NCBI GenBank assembly: GCA_963971405.1
Contig: OZ020492.1
Coordinates: 12,016,151 to 12,080,150 of the forward strand
Length of the DNA stretch: 64,000 nt
DNA from: Psococerastis gibbosa
Taxonomy: Eukaryota > Arthropoda > Insecta > Psocodea > Psocidae
Reading direction: 5' to 3'
The notes below the pieces were generated by a model. That model was given only the letters and a program-made list of their open reading frames with translations. It did not search any database and was not told the DNA's origin. Positions 35,101 to 50,100 of this stretch are shown piece after piece (positions within the stretch are counted from its first letter, which is position 1; the number at the start of each line of letters is the position of its first letter). Position numbers and translations under genes: made by a program.

Positions 35101-38100
35101 CTTACAATTATAACCATAAGCTGAGCTGAAGTGAAATTCCTACTTATTATGTCAAATGAAATTGGGCATGACAGCCCATCATCGAGCTGCTACTCGAATT
35201 CATGGACCGGCCATTCCAGCTACAGTCGTGGCACAACAGGCCTGAGGACTATTAGAGGATCACCTCTCACTGCTCGTTTTGGTGTGTTGTGGTCAGCAAC
35301 ATGTCCGGCAGCCGCGTTTTCCCCTACCAGTGAACGTACCCATCAGGGTTGATTGGACTCAGGTCTGGGCAGAAATTTTCCCTTTTATACCAGCAAAGGC
35401 TTTCACGGCCGGAGTCAAATGAAGAACCAGTAATATCCGGGCTGATGGGCCGTGGTCGAATTTATTCTACTGGTTCTTAATTTGCCTTTTGTGTCGAGTT
35501 TCGAACCTTCAACCTTCAACCTTCCGTTTCATAGTTTCACAGTGGTCTACATAGTGAACTAAACCCTAAGACCAGACTTAATACGTTCAAAAGTACACTT
35601 AGGACAATTTAAATTCTCAATCAGTACTTCGCCTTGCCGTGACAAGCATTCCACGCTTCCCAATATAATTGGATTGTCCCACTAGACCTATCCGCACATG
35701 AATGAGGGCCTTTTATGGATATACCACGCCCCGAACTTCTCTTTTTTTGTAATAGCTTGTTATGGCGTTTGGCGTTAGTGCAGGTCAACCTACGCCGTCC
35801 TACGAGCTAAACTCTTGAGACTTCTCCTTTCGGGTGAGGTGAAGGGCGTGCCCCCCGCGAAAAGGACACAGTCTCATTGTTATGCATTGTCTTTCAATGT
35901 TCACGCCTCTCCTAATGGTCAGTAATGGCTCCCCGCTAAACGGTTTGAGGGACTTAGCGCCTAATGTTGAGTGACAAGATAACAGCAACAGTAGCCAAAG
36001 TAATAGTGCAATATTAGATTATTGAATTTGATTGGAGTCCTACATAGGAAAGATGGGGTATTCTCTCCCGCCAAAAAGGTTTTTTTAATTCCTGATGCCA
36101 CCTCATCCGTCTTCTTCGACCAGACGTGGCAGGTGCAACAAGAAAAACATATTTTTGGCGGTAGTGAATGTTCCATCTCTCCTATGTAGAACTTTATATC
36201 CGATATCATTTGCTTGTAAATTGATAAGAAGACTGGGCTTGGTAGTCCTTTGCTGCGGAAGTACGGTTCTACTTACTGGCTACGTGAGACAACCGTATAG
36301 GAGTAAAAGCCGTAGTGGTGTAAGAAGTTATATTCTATAGTTTTAATAAGGGTGCCATTATTATTATTATTTTATTATATTAATTTCACGGGTATATGGG
36401 GGACAACCGGAGTGGGGGAAAGCATTAGAATGTACGAAATCAAATTTGGCGGGAAAAAATATAGCAGAGCTACCATTGAGGAATTAATAGAAAAAAAACA
36501 ATGCTGCTATATGCAAGATAATATCGCACACCGATTGGCCAACTCTAACGGTTGTTGCAAGGCAATGCAGGTATTGAATCTACCAGAACAGAGCCTGTTC
36601 CAAACTGCATGAAACATGAGCATCGTGGGACATGATAACGCGCTGAGACTAACAGTCAGTCTAAGTGCGTGTCGAGTCCTGGTCGCCTCCGAATTAATCG
36701 TGTGACTTTACTATGTTCCCCGGGTGATTCGGAGATCAGGAGGCCCACTCTGTCAGTCAACTCCCCTTCTCCCTGAGGTGAAGGAGTCTGCCCTTAGGGT
36801 GCCTCAAGTTAATAAATAGACTCACTCTCCCCGGGGCTGCTTAAAGCAGAAAAGCTGGAAGCAGATACAACACAAGGGGCTTTTACATGGATTGATGTTT
36901 TGATAGATTGGAGGTCGAGAGAAGAATTGAATTGGATCGGGCAATTGATGGGAGCATGTACCGGAATAATGTGGGCGATATGACCTTTGTGTATTGGTTG
37001 TGTGCCTTATTTCAATTGTTGGTTGAAATGCTCCTGTTGACTTAGAACTTGGTCACGAATTGTTACTGTACGGTGATGGCTCGATAGTCGATACACGATT
37101 TATATTGAATTTTGTTCTTTACTTTGTTATTATAATTGAAGGGACTATTTTAACTGTTTATTGCTTTCCAATTTATATATGGAAAGCTTTGTGACGGTCA
37201 AAATTTTCGATTCCGAGATTTCAACGGATTTATACGTTTTGAGGTACCGGGAACCCGAAAAAGTGGTTTTTACGAAATGTCTGTCTGTCTGTCACTCTGT
37301 CTGTCTGTCTGTCTGTTGCTCTGTCTGTCTGTCTGTTCATCCATTTCAGGGCAAACTACTCGGTGAAATTTAGCATGTAGGTTCACAAAAATCATACCTC
37401 GGGTCCATTTTTTATATTTTGGGCTAACTCAATTTGGGGGGGTTTTATTCTCAAAAAACTCCAAAGAAATGTCTAAAAAAATTATTTCTCAAAAACGGCT
37501 CCAACGATTTCTTTTAAATTCACAAATATTGTAGTCGTTATTAATTTTTTAAAAATGCACGGGGTCGCTTTCCCGTTGATAGTTTAGGGGCAAAAAAATA
37601 AAAATAACTGAATTTAAAAAATAATTTTTCCGCGCTTACTATCGATGATTTCTACCTTCAGGCATGTTTTAGGTGTTAAATTGAGTAATGAAACCGGGCA
37701 GGTTCCTTTCACAAAAAACTATTTGGTTTTGTGCAGAAATGTTTTTTGAAAAAATGAAAAGAAAATTGCGTGCCCTGCCATTATAACTGTGTGGTAATGT
37801 GTTGGTCTGACCTATCTAGAATTTACCTCACCTCCAGTGACGTCTGGTGGACGACAACCCCCCCTTCCGAGATATCCGAAATTTAACCATAGGAAAATTA
37901 TTTACCATATGAAATTACTCATTTTCTCTATCTACTAATTGATAAATTGGATAGCATGTTCGAGTAAATCGGACCGGTTCTTTGGCTAATATTAGGAGGC
38001 TGGGCTGCGAGTTGTCCTGGACGTCAACTAGGATCTCATCAGATCTAACGTCTTTTGGGGTACCTCCAGGAAGAATGCCGCGAACCTGTGTTTGAATAGA

Positions 38101-41100
38101 TTTTTTTTTTAAAGATTTATTCCATACAAACTTGAAACAATTCAGTGATTGTATCCAAAAAACCTCTTCCTGTGTAGGTGCTACCTGTGTTGAGTTACGA
38201 CAGGTCTCTGATGAGGTCTCGCATGGTGTTAAGATACTCGCAAAAGTACATTGAGCCATTGAAAAAAGAACAAACTGAGTTGATTGACTAATTTTTATTT
38301 TCATTTATTTTCAGTGTCAATAAAATAACATCACTTGCTGACTTCCAATACTGCAAGAATCTGAAAGAACTGTACGTGAGGAAAAACAACATTAAGAACT
38401 TGAATGAAGTTTACTATTTAAAGACTTTGCCTTGTTTACGGCACCTCTGGCTTGCAGAAAATCCTTGCGCGGCACCAGAATGGTAAGTCTTGCCTGAAAC
38501 TATGCTTTTGCACTTTATAATGAGTAGAAGAGATGGAACCATGGGATTTTCACATTACTCGAAGGTGAATTTTATCAATTTGTTGAGACTTGGTCCTTTA
38601 AGAAGCGTTTTGCAGGAAAAACACTGTCCCCAAACGTTCTGCATTCTTGAATTCGGGGGGCTTCCCTTTTATCTGCTCACTTTTTTACGTTTAGTCTTTT
38701 TTAATCACAGCGCGTTCTGTAGCAAAGACGTCCATTCATACTGGTGCAGTTAAAGTTCAACTGTGCTGATGCCATGAAAAAAAAAAATGCGCCAAGCACC
38801 TAATAAGGGCTAAAATATGACTTTGCAGACTTGTCTGTCTTATGACGTCAGCATTTGGCGCCCATTCATAGTGCTGACACCTCGGTCTTGTCGGATGGTT
38901 TATGGCTTATGCAGTGCATGTTTTCAGTTGTTTGCAGTTTCAGGAAGCCAGCACACCTTCATATTTCCACCGCAAAGGCGTTTCTGTTCCTCAGCTGCCC
39001 ATTTCTTGTCAAAACGTGCAAAAACTGGCCTTCGACTCCTTCACTTTCTGTGACTTCCTGTCGTGACTAGCCTACCAACAAAGATGTATTGTAGTGGGAT
39101 GCAAAAAGCACTATTTCTTCTCCAAAAAACTAAAAAATTCAAGAACCTTCTGTGCAGGTTTCCCGACTTTTCTTACATCGCATAAACTTAAATTTTCCAA
39201 AAACAATAAATTTTGAACACATCACTGCACTTTGCTTACTCTAGCTGCGCGTTTAACAGCATCAGGTTGACTTCACTTTTTTTTTTCAAATGAAGGACCC
39301 TTGTTTTGTTTTGTTGGTGCTTGGCCATTAAACTATATTAACTCAGAAATCTGCCCTATAGGCTATAATACAGTATCTTATTTTGATTAGCATACCTTTT
39401 TCTATACGAACATGAGTTGTGGTCTAGATAATAATCTGTTGGGAAAATAAATAGAGCAAAACATAAGAAATTTGAACGAAGCCAAGCCTGTTAAAAGGTT
39501 TATTTCATCTTTATCATCATAATTTATTTTGGAGTACAATATAACTACAAAGACGCGTTCAAGTAGATCAAGGCCTATCATCCCGGATTATACTCCTTCA
39601 TCAACCTACAGTACTGTTTTAGGCTGTCTTAGTATTCGAATCGGAATCTTAACATATTGATCAAGCAAATAAATGTATGATTTTGAATTTGACTTCTGAA
39701 TCCTGTAAGAGATTTAGGGGGGGTCCCCTTCATTCGAAAGGGAAAGTTGGGGGTGCTTAAGTGCCTGGGCACTTGAGGGTGGCGCTACGGGTGATTGACT
39801 GCATAGGCCGTAGCAGAGATTGTCTGTCTGTTTACTGTATTGTAATTTGTCTGTGCTACAGCGCTGCAAGTTCCGACGCACGCAATAGTAATGATATTAA
39901 TGTATTTTCAGGTATCGTTTGGCAGTACTGAAAACTTTACCCAATTTAGAGAGACTCGATGACGTCGTTGTGCAGCCAGAAGAAGTACAGGATGCCCTCC
40001 GCGTAGGTCTAGACCTCGTTCACCCTGAAGACTGCGAAGATTCTGAGACTCCTATTGCCTCTTATAGTCCTCCTCCACAAAACACCATGCCGCCTGTTTC
40101 AGTAAGTAATAATTTGTATTGACTTTATTTCTGACAAGAAAGATTGACCAGAATGGGGAATAACCGTGAACTTCGCTCATATGTAAATTTACGTACCTCA
40201 GACGCCCGCAGGTGATGTTAGAACCTGCTCCAGTCCTACCGCTTCTAACCATTCAGCAATTTCTCCGGTTTCAGTCACACCCTCTTGAATTGGTCTTCTA
40301 TTTCGTGAGTCAGGACATGTAGAGTAGTAGTACGCACTTTGAATTTCACCCGTAAGGTTGTCGGTTCGAGTCCCACACATGCTAGATTTTCGAGCTATGC
40401 TTTGAAGGGCATGTAAAGCAGGTGGCCCCAAGCTTTCCTAGTTTAGTGTAAAAAAAGGCTTTATAGCCCTAACTCCGCTAGGTTGGCTTAGTAATAAACA
40501 AAAAGTCATTATTTATATTATTTCCCACTTCTGCGACCACTGTCTGTTACTTATGTTACTGTTACTAATGTAACAAAAAGGCTTTCACGGCCGGAGTCAA
40601 ATGAAGAAGCAGTAGAATCCGGGCTGATGGGCCGTGGTCGAATTGAAATTGAACTTCCAAACGTTTCGTCAACATCTGCGGTCGACATCTTCAGTTGCGC
40701 TGCGTAGACTTCGAAGGTTGTATCTCGTGGCTCCGTAGCGATTCTACTGGTTCTTCATTCTCTTCATGTCTCTGAATAATGGTAGCATTACATCGCTGTT
40801 CTATCCACCCTTACTTCATCAAAACAGAACGCTCTTCTTGCCACTTTATTCCCGATCTTTCTTTTCTTGTCTTCTTACTGATACTACAGTATAATTCCGA
40901 TTATTCAAATAGCTTTCATACACAGATGGAAATGTATACGTTGCTCCCCGAAAACGGCTGAAGATAGTCAAATCGATTACTTTGACCGTGACATTCAGTA
41001 AACCTTGAATTCCTTAAATATTTCTTATAGTACTAGATTAGGGGGAGGGGGTGAGCAGCACGTGGCAAAGATCCCTATCCGGCATATATTTACCGCAAAT

Positions 41101-44100
41101 ATGGAAGTTGTGTGGCTAGTTTTAGTGAGGTTATTGTTTTGTCTGCACCCCTAATGTGACCCTTGCTGGGACCAAAAGTTAACTGTTACTAATAAAAAGT
41201 ATGTTTTCGAAACATCACACTTAAACTGTAGTTTCAGGGTGGACTTAACGATTTTTGAATCAATATGACATCAATTTATGGGGCGAAATTGGGCATTGCT
41301 TCTTATTTTATTTCAACCGATGCTGAAGAAAATGGCAAAATGGAGGGAAACTAGATTCGAATTTCGAACTTTTTTTTTAAATACACCATAGCATTAGGCT
41401 TCCGCCATCAGCTTTCTTGCAGCCCAATACAATACATAATCTGGTGAACCTCTGCTACTGACAAGAGCCTGGCACGTCTTAAGATGTCATCCGTCCATCT
41501 CTTCCCGAATTTCGAACCGGAATCTCCACCTTGCTGGGGTGGTGTGCTGACCACTGCACCAAATAAAATTGTCCTGCCTCTAGGAGCTTTCTACTAAGTG
41601 ACTTAGTTAACTTGTAGTTAACTTTACAGTACCGAAAATAAGCTCATTTTCATCCAAATTATGTGAGAATATGTGAATGAGGTTCGGTCCCATTTAATTC
41701 ATATAATTGAGTTCTACTGTATTATAATATATTTTTTATTATATGGGTTAGTTGAATGAGTAGCCAATGTTCGTTCATATTGAAAATAAAGCCAATTTGG
41801 TTTCTTTTCTATAATATTTTGTTATTATAATATCATTTTTGTTTAATTTCAGCGGTCTCCCCCTAACAGAAGAGTGTCAGTCCCCCAGGGTGAGCCTGAC
41901 GACGCTACGTACGCAGGAGAGGTAAAATACCAGTCTAGCAGGCATCCTTCCTCTCGGAAACACAGCGACGTGATGCGTGACCCTCCGGCACGGCGACCCA
42001 GCGATGTGCACTGTGATGTAGGTTTTCGAACTTATTAGATTTAGCGTATGCTGGCCGTAAAAATTTCCCCATCACAGGATCAAATTTGAAGACTCATACA
42101 GCATAATGAAGGGCACATATTTTTTTGTAGGAACTTTTATGGGCCATTAACCCTTACCCTGTCAACGACCCCGTGGATTTCTCGGACATAATTGGTACTG
42201 TTTCCTTTTTAATTTTGGCCGTTGGCATACTAGTTCACGTCCTCGATGTAAATCCCACCGGCTCCTAGCGAAAATGGAAAAGCTATGACATGTTTCCCAT
42301 TGAATCGTTGAAGCAGGTGTGAGCCCGTGTTCGCGAACGAGTCAGGTCTGTCACTAATCGAAAAAATTAAATTACTCGTGACTTCGTTTACTCTCACTAA
42401 TCGCCGTTAGTAGCTCATGTAGCGCAAATTAACAGAAAACTTTGTTTTATTGATTTTCTCATGAACGTACTTTCTTTTATGGATTTAAATCACACGCCTT
42501 GTCCACTATGTAGTTTCGTACTGGCTGACAAGTCAAATGAGTTAAAAATCATTCGTAACACACCTAGCTGAAAGCATTAAAAACTTTACCTTCCGTTCTT
42601 GATGTTTTGGCAATTCTTTGCATTCGTGGTATCTTTACATTCTGAATTAAAAAGGTTTCCCCATTGACTGAATGAGCAAGATATTTCTTTAAGCTTCCTT
42701 TCACTCTGGTGTTAAAAATTCTGATCATCATTAACTCTAACTAAGTTGCTCGGGTGTGACAAGTGAGCCTATCAACTCCTTACTGTCCCGATTTCTGGTT
42801 GCTCATAATTTCTTCTAGTACTAGTCCCACTCGCCTGAGATCGTCTTCAATAAAATTTGGCTTCTGTATATCTTTTCCATGGTCTTTCTCTTATTTCTGT
42901 TCCCTCTATTTCCTCTTCCAGCCACTTCTTCGCTTTTATCCATTATTTTAACGTCTCCGATCCGTTATATTCTCCTAGCTCTCCTATTGTTAGTGTCCTA
43001 AGGTTCCATGGCCCCCAACTCCGATCTCATCTCTAGAATCCGAATCCCATCTCCTTGTCCTCAAATGGGGTTGTCTTATGAATTTAATGTCAGGTGTGGT
43101 GTTATAAATTATTCTAAAATTTGAAATAATGATTTATTAATTTATTTCAGCGTTCTCCTCCGAATAGGCGTGTTCCAGTCCCTCAGGAGGATCTTGATAA
43201 CGATATTTCATACATTGTAGACAGCAAATACTCGCCCATTCAGCAATCATCGGGTTGGAAGCAAAATGAAGTCCATGATGAACCTCCCACGCGGAGACCC
43301 ACTGTACTACATTATGAGGTACGCGTTTTGTATTAATAGCCTAAGTTAATATTTCATACGAATGGCTGGACGAGACCATAATTTTACATAACCATAATGT
43401 GGGAATCTTTGCTTAAGGTGCATACACTTTTTGGTATAAACTATCGTGTTTAACATTAATTTTAAGGAAAAAAATTTTTGGTGCAATGCTTGTCAACCGG
43501 CTAAGTATTAGTTTTTTTAGTGCTTAAGAAATAGATTGTTGTCGCTGGTTTGAATGCAAGTCCCGTATGTCCCGTTTCAAGTTATAACTTTGTAGAAATA
43601 CACAACGGGCATTTCAATGAAAGAATCCATATATTACATTTAATTAATTAAAAAGAGCCCACTTTAAGACCGTTTCCACAGGTTCGTTTCATGTTATTGC
43701 AATGCTTATCCGGAGTCCAATAAGGGAACAGCAGACTAAGCACCTGCGGATTAACTAACCCTCCATGTTAAATCTACTTCGTACGTTTGTAAGCAAGGCA
43801 GCAGACTTTTATAATGTTGGGCCAAAAAAGCTCGACACAAAAATGTCTAGCTTATGAACAACAATAAATTGTGTAAATTACCACTATACTATCCCCAGGA
43901 TATACGCTGATACCTAATTCTTGTGTGTTGCTGTTAAGCTTACAGAATATTCCGGGCTAACGAGCCAGGGCCCTTCACATGAAAATCCTCAGAGGCTCAT
44001 TAGATTTGCGCAGGCTCATGAGCACAATACTAGGTTTAGGACCGATGTGGTTCTTCCAAATCACTCCCTGAAGCTCACTGAAAATCAGGACATTTATGTA

Positions 44101-47100
44101 GGCAGTAAGCTCTTTAACATTTTACCTCATGATTTGAAAAACGCTCCATCCTCCAAACTCTTTCGCAAACATCTAAAAACACTCTTAAAGGTAAAAGCTT
44201 TTTATTCGGTCAATGAATTTGTTAACTTTATGACACAGGCTTTATAGCCTACGATGTTACGGTGCCTCATTATTTTGTATAGTGATTATTTTGTATTATT
44301 TATATTGTACGCAACGATTTCTATGTATTCTTCGAATACCTTTGAAATTAACAGTATCTTATCTTATCTTCACACGTGTCGTCAACATCATCGTTTTCTG
44401 GTTGAGCTGACAGCAAATATCCTACACTTAATATGGGTCGTTGTGAATTCTCTTCTGCCTTTTGAAATAACTTGCTTGTCGTTCTAGCCTGTGCATAACT
44501 CCAGCAACTCCAGCGAAAATGGTGCGATGAATGCCAGTGGCGGTGGTTTGTGTGGCAAGTGTTCGAGTCCCCTCCGGCATTCTGCAGTCGCCAGTCCCGT
44601 CGAATTGTCTAACACTACTAACGCTACTAACTGTGTCGTTCCTTCTGCCTTCCTCCATTACTTAAGCAATGGCGATCGTCTGTCACCTGAGGTATTGTTT
44701 CCTTTGTGCTTTTCACTCACTGAAAATTAGGAAAATTAATTGCTGTCACCGATGATAAACGATCCCGGTACTGCTTATAAATTCAGCGAGGAAAGGTTGC
44801 GAGTGTTTCAGAACCGCTTGTTTCCCCTAAAAGTATAATGGCTTTCGCCTCTAATCTCTCCTAGTTGATAGTCACATGTTTATGAGGAAGTGAAGGAAGT
44901 TACACTCCAAGCCTGACAGTTTTTTTAAATATTAATTTGATACTATTTCACGCCTTGAATCATAAGGAATATTACTTTGTGACGAAGTAAATTTAACTGA
45001 TCCTACTATATGTATATATTTTTTTTTTAATTAAGACCCGGGAGCTTTGCGGATGTTTAAATGTAGTTTTTCATTTTAAAAAAACGCATTTTTGAAATTT
45101 TATTTCTGTTGCAGAATGTACCTATTTCCTTGTCGTTATCTCAAGGCTAAAACGCATACCGTTTAGGTATTTTTACAAAATACCGTTAGGCATACGTAAA
45201 TGTGACTTTATTGTAAAATTTTGTTTTAGAGAGAAGGCGAAATAACACCGGAAAATTGTGACAGGCACTACAGACAATGGTGGCACGACATGGAGTCTGA
45301 AGTTATGAATCCATCTCGATTTCCCAGAAAGAAGTCCTACCCAAAAGTAAGTTTAAGAAACTAACTTAATTTTTGCCAAAGAAATACCCCGTCAAAAGTG
45401 ACAGAAGGTTCCACCTGATGACTTATGATTTCGTGGGGGGAAGTAAGTGGCCAGCAGCATATCAAGTCGGCCGTTTTTACGCATTTACATTTGACATTCT
45501 TACTTTTTGGCGTCGCACATCACAATTTCAATGTTTATAATGTAACTAATAGCCATATAGACGTATAGATATCGACAACTTATATTGTGATATAGTAATC
45601 TTAAGATTGGTCTGGGCTCTGTCTATAATTGTCGGTCATTTATTTTGTGCCAATTTATATTGCCCCCTTTTCTAGGCCCCAATGAGAACTAAAATTTCAG
45701 TTGTAAGCAAATTAAAGTTAATAATACGAATACCTTAATATTATAAATAATAGTGCCACATTCCAAATACCACTAATTGGGGACCTTCTATTTATTAGCA
45801 TATTCTGAATGGACTTCTGTGGGGGGGAATTATAAGCTTGTAAGACGGTACAAATAACTTATATTGAACATTGGTAACAAAATGGGCAACCTAATAGCGT
45901 AAGGACAACTTAACCACTTAGTGAACAATATAATGACTTGGGGAGTGGCATGATGTCGTACTTACTCTTCCATTACTAGGAGGCTACTCCAACTTGCACG
46001 GTGTTTTCAGCTCTGTCTCTTCTAATCCAAGGTTCGTGTTTATACCTTATGGCTAAGGTAATACTTGATGGACGATATAACATACACAAACCAGAGGTTT
46101 GCTGTCTGTCCTTAGCCGTGACCCTTGGCGCAGAGGAGCGAATGCTCTTGTTTTTGGCCTAAGGCGTATCAGATAGCAACAAAACATGTGTGTCCAATAG
46201 TTCTAATTGTTGCTACTTAAAATTCAAGCTGTGCTACTGGTTGGTAAAAAGGATACTACTATTTAGTAGCAGTATGGTTGGACACAGTCCCAGGCCACGG
46301 TGTGGGCCCATAGGACAGGGGACCTCCTGATTATAGTGGATTCCGAACCACTTGGGAAACACAGTGAAGTCACACGATTAGTTAGGAGGTGACCAGGACA
46401 AGTCCTACCATGTTTCCCTACCGGCACTGTCCACACTACCAAGTTATCTGCATCTTTGAACCTGCTCTGGTCCGCTGGATTCAATGGTAGTAATATTAGC
46501 AATGATAGTTTGTGGTAAAAATATTAGCACAAACTATTATTTCAAATTTTTGGGGATTTTGCGACGTTGTCAAAATATTTGGGAGGCTATTCTATTTGAA
46601 TACTCATTTTTTATTGACGCTAAGGATCAATATAATTGATATCTTCCTTTACTTGGACATTGGCGTATTTCACATTTCAAAGTATATAGGTTTAAAAGTA
46701 AGTAAGTAAGTAAGTAAGTAAGTATATATATAATTGAACAATCATTAAAAATCGAAGCATAAATCCCCAGCACTAAGTACAAAAATGACTTGTCACGCTG
46801 GGGTCAAAAGTTAAGTACAATACATAATTTAACATTATTATTATTATTATTATTTTAACTTACAATCCAAAAAGTATAAAATTGAGTAGAATAAAAAATA
46901 AAATAAAATTCAATTAAACTTGTAGTCTCTATAGGTTCGATGGGCACAAAGTTATTTGAGAAGAGATCTATGAAGAATTCTGAAATATTTGAAGTAAATG
47001 TTTATTGTCAGCTTTATTTATAAAATTTTTAGATGAATTTAAAAAGTGCTTACTTGAGCGGAGAACCTTTATCTCTATTGGAAGGGAATTGAATAGTTTG

Positions 47101-50100
47101 CAGGCTAAAAATATTGGAGAGTGTTCAAAAATGCATTTTCTTGCAGGCTCGGAAAAAATATTATGAGATAGACGATGCCTGGTATTGACATGATGCTGCT
47201 GTAGGAAACTAAGTACTAAATTATCACTAGTAAGTTGGTTAGCGTAACGAAGTAAAATTGCAGAATAAACTTGATTAAAGGTTGGCACATTAAACTCATT
47301 ATATATCAAATCAGTGGGATATCTGCGTGGGTGGAAAAGAGCAACTTTAATTATGCAATTAATTGAGCTGTTTAACTTTTTAAGGTAAGATCTGTACGTT
47401 CCTCCCCAGGCAGCAATCCCATAGCTAAAAATAGACTGAACAAGACCGTAGTAGACACTGCGAAGCAGTGGTTTTGACAATATCATACGGAGCTCATGCA
47501 TTTTATAAATGGTTTTTCTTAATCTGGATATTGTTAATTGCACATGATCATTCCACAGCAAGTTTTGGTCAATGATAACGCCTAAATATTTTACCGATCT
47601 TTCATTACGGATATTGAAACAGTTGATGTTACAAGTACAATTTATGCAAACACAATCATCGGCACAAATAGTATTGCCATAAGAACAGTGATGCAACTTT
47701 AAGGTTTTGATAATTGGTTGTGTAGCATTATTTATTGAGTAAAATGTGGCGCATGTTTTATTTAAGTTTAGAGATAGTTTATTGAAGTCGAGCCACTGTT
47801 TGACATGTAATAAAGATTTCTGTGCGTTTCTTGTTACTTCGGACCAAGAGTCTCCATAAAATACAAGTGCAGTGTCATCTGCGAAACATATAACTGATCC
47901 ATCAATGTGAGCATCACATAATTGATTGATATAAATTAAAAATAATAAAGGACCGAGTACTGTTCCCTGAGGCACTCCATGTTTTATCGTACAACTATCA
48001 CTCAATATTTCCGAGTTTTCGTTTTTTGTAATTAACTTGACTCTCTGGGTTCTATTTTTCAAGTACGATTCCATTAATTTTAATGCTACACCACGAATAC
48101 CAGCCATTTCAAGCTTCAAGAGAAGTTTTCATGGCACACAGTGTCAAATGCCTTTTTTATGTCGAGAAAGATTGAAAGACATGGATAAGAATGATTAAGT
48201 GCATGATAAACTGTATTACTAAAATGAAGAATAGCATCTTGTGTACATCTTTTTGGGCGAAATCCATATTGAGTGGAAGAATAAAAATTGTTCTTGTCCA
48301 GAAAGCTGTGAACTTGGGCCTTTAAACACTTTTCAATAATTTTTGCTAGCACAGACACTTGCGATATTGGCCTCCAGTTTTCAGCTTTTTTGACGTCACC
48401 ATCTTTATACAGAGTAGTAATATACGCTTCTTTACATACGTCAGGAAAGACACCAGTGCGAATCGAATAATTGACAATGTGCGCAATAGGTTTAGCAATA
48501 TATTTAACCATTTTTTTATACATCATGGTGGTCAAACCGTCAGGACCAACTGACTTACAGTTATTTAAATCATTAATACACTTTATAATTTCAGCTTCAG
48601 TAACATGGTTAAGAGTAATATCATGTGGAATTCTAGACTCAGGGAAAATGTCAGTGCTAGGAGGGGCAGTTTGGGGAATGTTTTGAGCCAAGTTTTCAGC
48701 AACACGACTGTAGTATAGATTTAAATGATCTGCAATAGATTCAGGGTCCTTCAGCACTGTATTGGTGTGTTCATCAACAATTTCTGATACACTTTTGTTA
48801 GTTTTCCTACTATTCGTGATTTCTCGAATTATTTTCCATGTTTTACCTAGGTCACCTTTGCAGTCATTAATTTTGTCTTTATAAAAACGGGTTTTAGTTG
48901 ACTTGATCAAATTATTTGTATACGTCCTAAAAGTAGTGAAGTCATGTTTGCACTCAATGTTATTAGGGTTACTTTTCAATTTTAATTTAAGTTTGTCTCT
49001 GTACTCAATCACAGCTAATACAATTGGCGTTATCCACGGCTTAATTTTGTATTTCTTTCTGGACGGTCGGACTGGATTAGTGGCACCCGCAATATTCATT
49101 TTAAAAATGCTAAGAAAAAAGCTACTTGCAGTATTGGAATTGTTGGATGACAATACTCTTGCCCAATTTTCATCACTAAGGAGCTGCCCTAACACAGTGT
49201 AATCAACGATATTGTATACTTTACGTTCATTATGTTTTCTGTTAATATTAGTTACATTTGATTTAATTACAAGGCAAGTGGCATAATGGTCAGTTATGCT
49301 AACCTGTGAAATGGCGCCTAACGCTGCGTTAGTCAAGCAGTTCTGTATAAAAATATGATCAATACATGAGCGCTTATCATTATCAATACGTGTATAATTA
49401 TTTATCATTGAGATATAACCACTAGAGGCATAATTATTCAAATAATCAATCATTTGTTCCTCTTCTCTAGGTTTTAATTGACGCTTGTATCCAAACCCAG
49501 GAAAACTAGGAGCAATATCGACATTCATGTCTCCAACAATTACGTGACAGTTCGATGCAATAGCTTTTTGTTCACAATAAACGGCAAGGGTTGTTATAAA
49601 TTGTTCCACATCACATGACGGGGGTCGGTAAATACATGTTATTAGCAAAGGTTTGTTTTCATATAAAAATTCTAATTCACAACAACAAGCATTACTGATG
49701 CTGTTTATGGGCTTAAATGATGAATCAATTGTGCTTTTGATGAATATAAGTACACCGTCACATTTGTTAAATTTGCCATAGCAGTAGTATGTACAGTAAC
49801 CGGGTAATTGAAACTGATAATTATCTTTTTCCTGTAACCATGCCTCACTTAGTACGATTATGTCCATCTTATACTGGTATTTATAAAGTTGAACACATAA
49901 CTTATCAACATTTTGACGAGCACTTCTTATGTTCATGTGGAACAATTTAAGTCCCTTTCCGTTAAAAAAAATGTCATCATTGAGCAAAACATGTGTTTTC
50001 ACGTGGCTACTAGAGTCAATACTATCAAGAGTAAGACTGTTTACCATGGAATTTATATAAAACCATCGGCATAGATTTTTTATAAGTACAGTAAAATAAT

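Noticed and set aside
37279..37340. (CTGT)n tract as a CRISPR-like or regulatory array
   Set aside because: It is a simple tetranucleotide repeat inside repeat R, and CRISPR arrays are not expected in an animal genome.
38817..39070. Overlapping open frames in CFAP410 intron 3
   Set aside because: Two frames are open over the same bases, with no family match or splice context; likely chance.
48359..49202. Plus-strand frames within the LINE
   Set aside because: They are antisense shadows of ORF2, whose domains are unambiguous on the minus strand.
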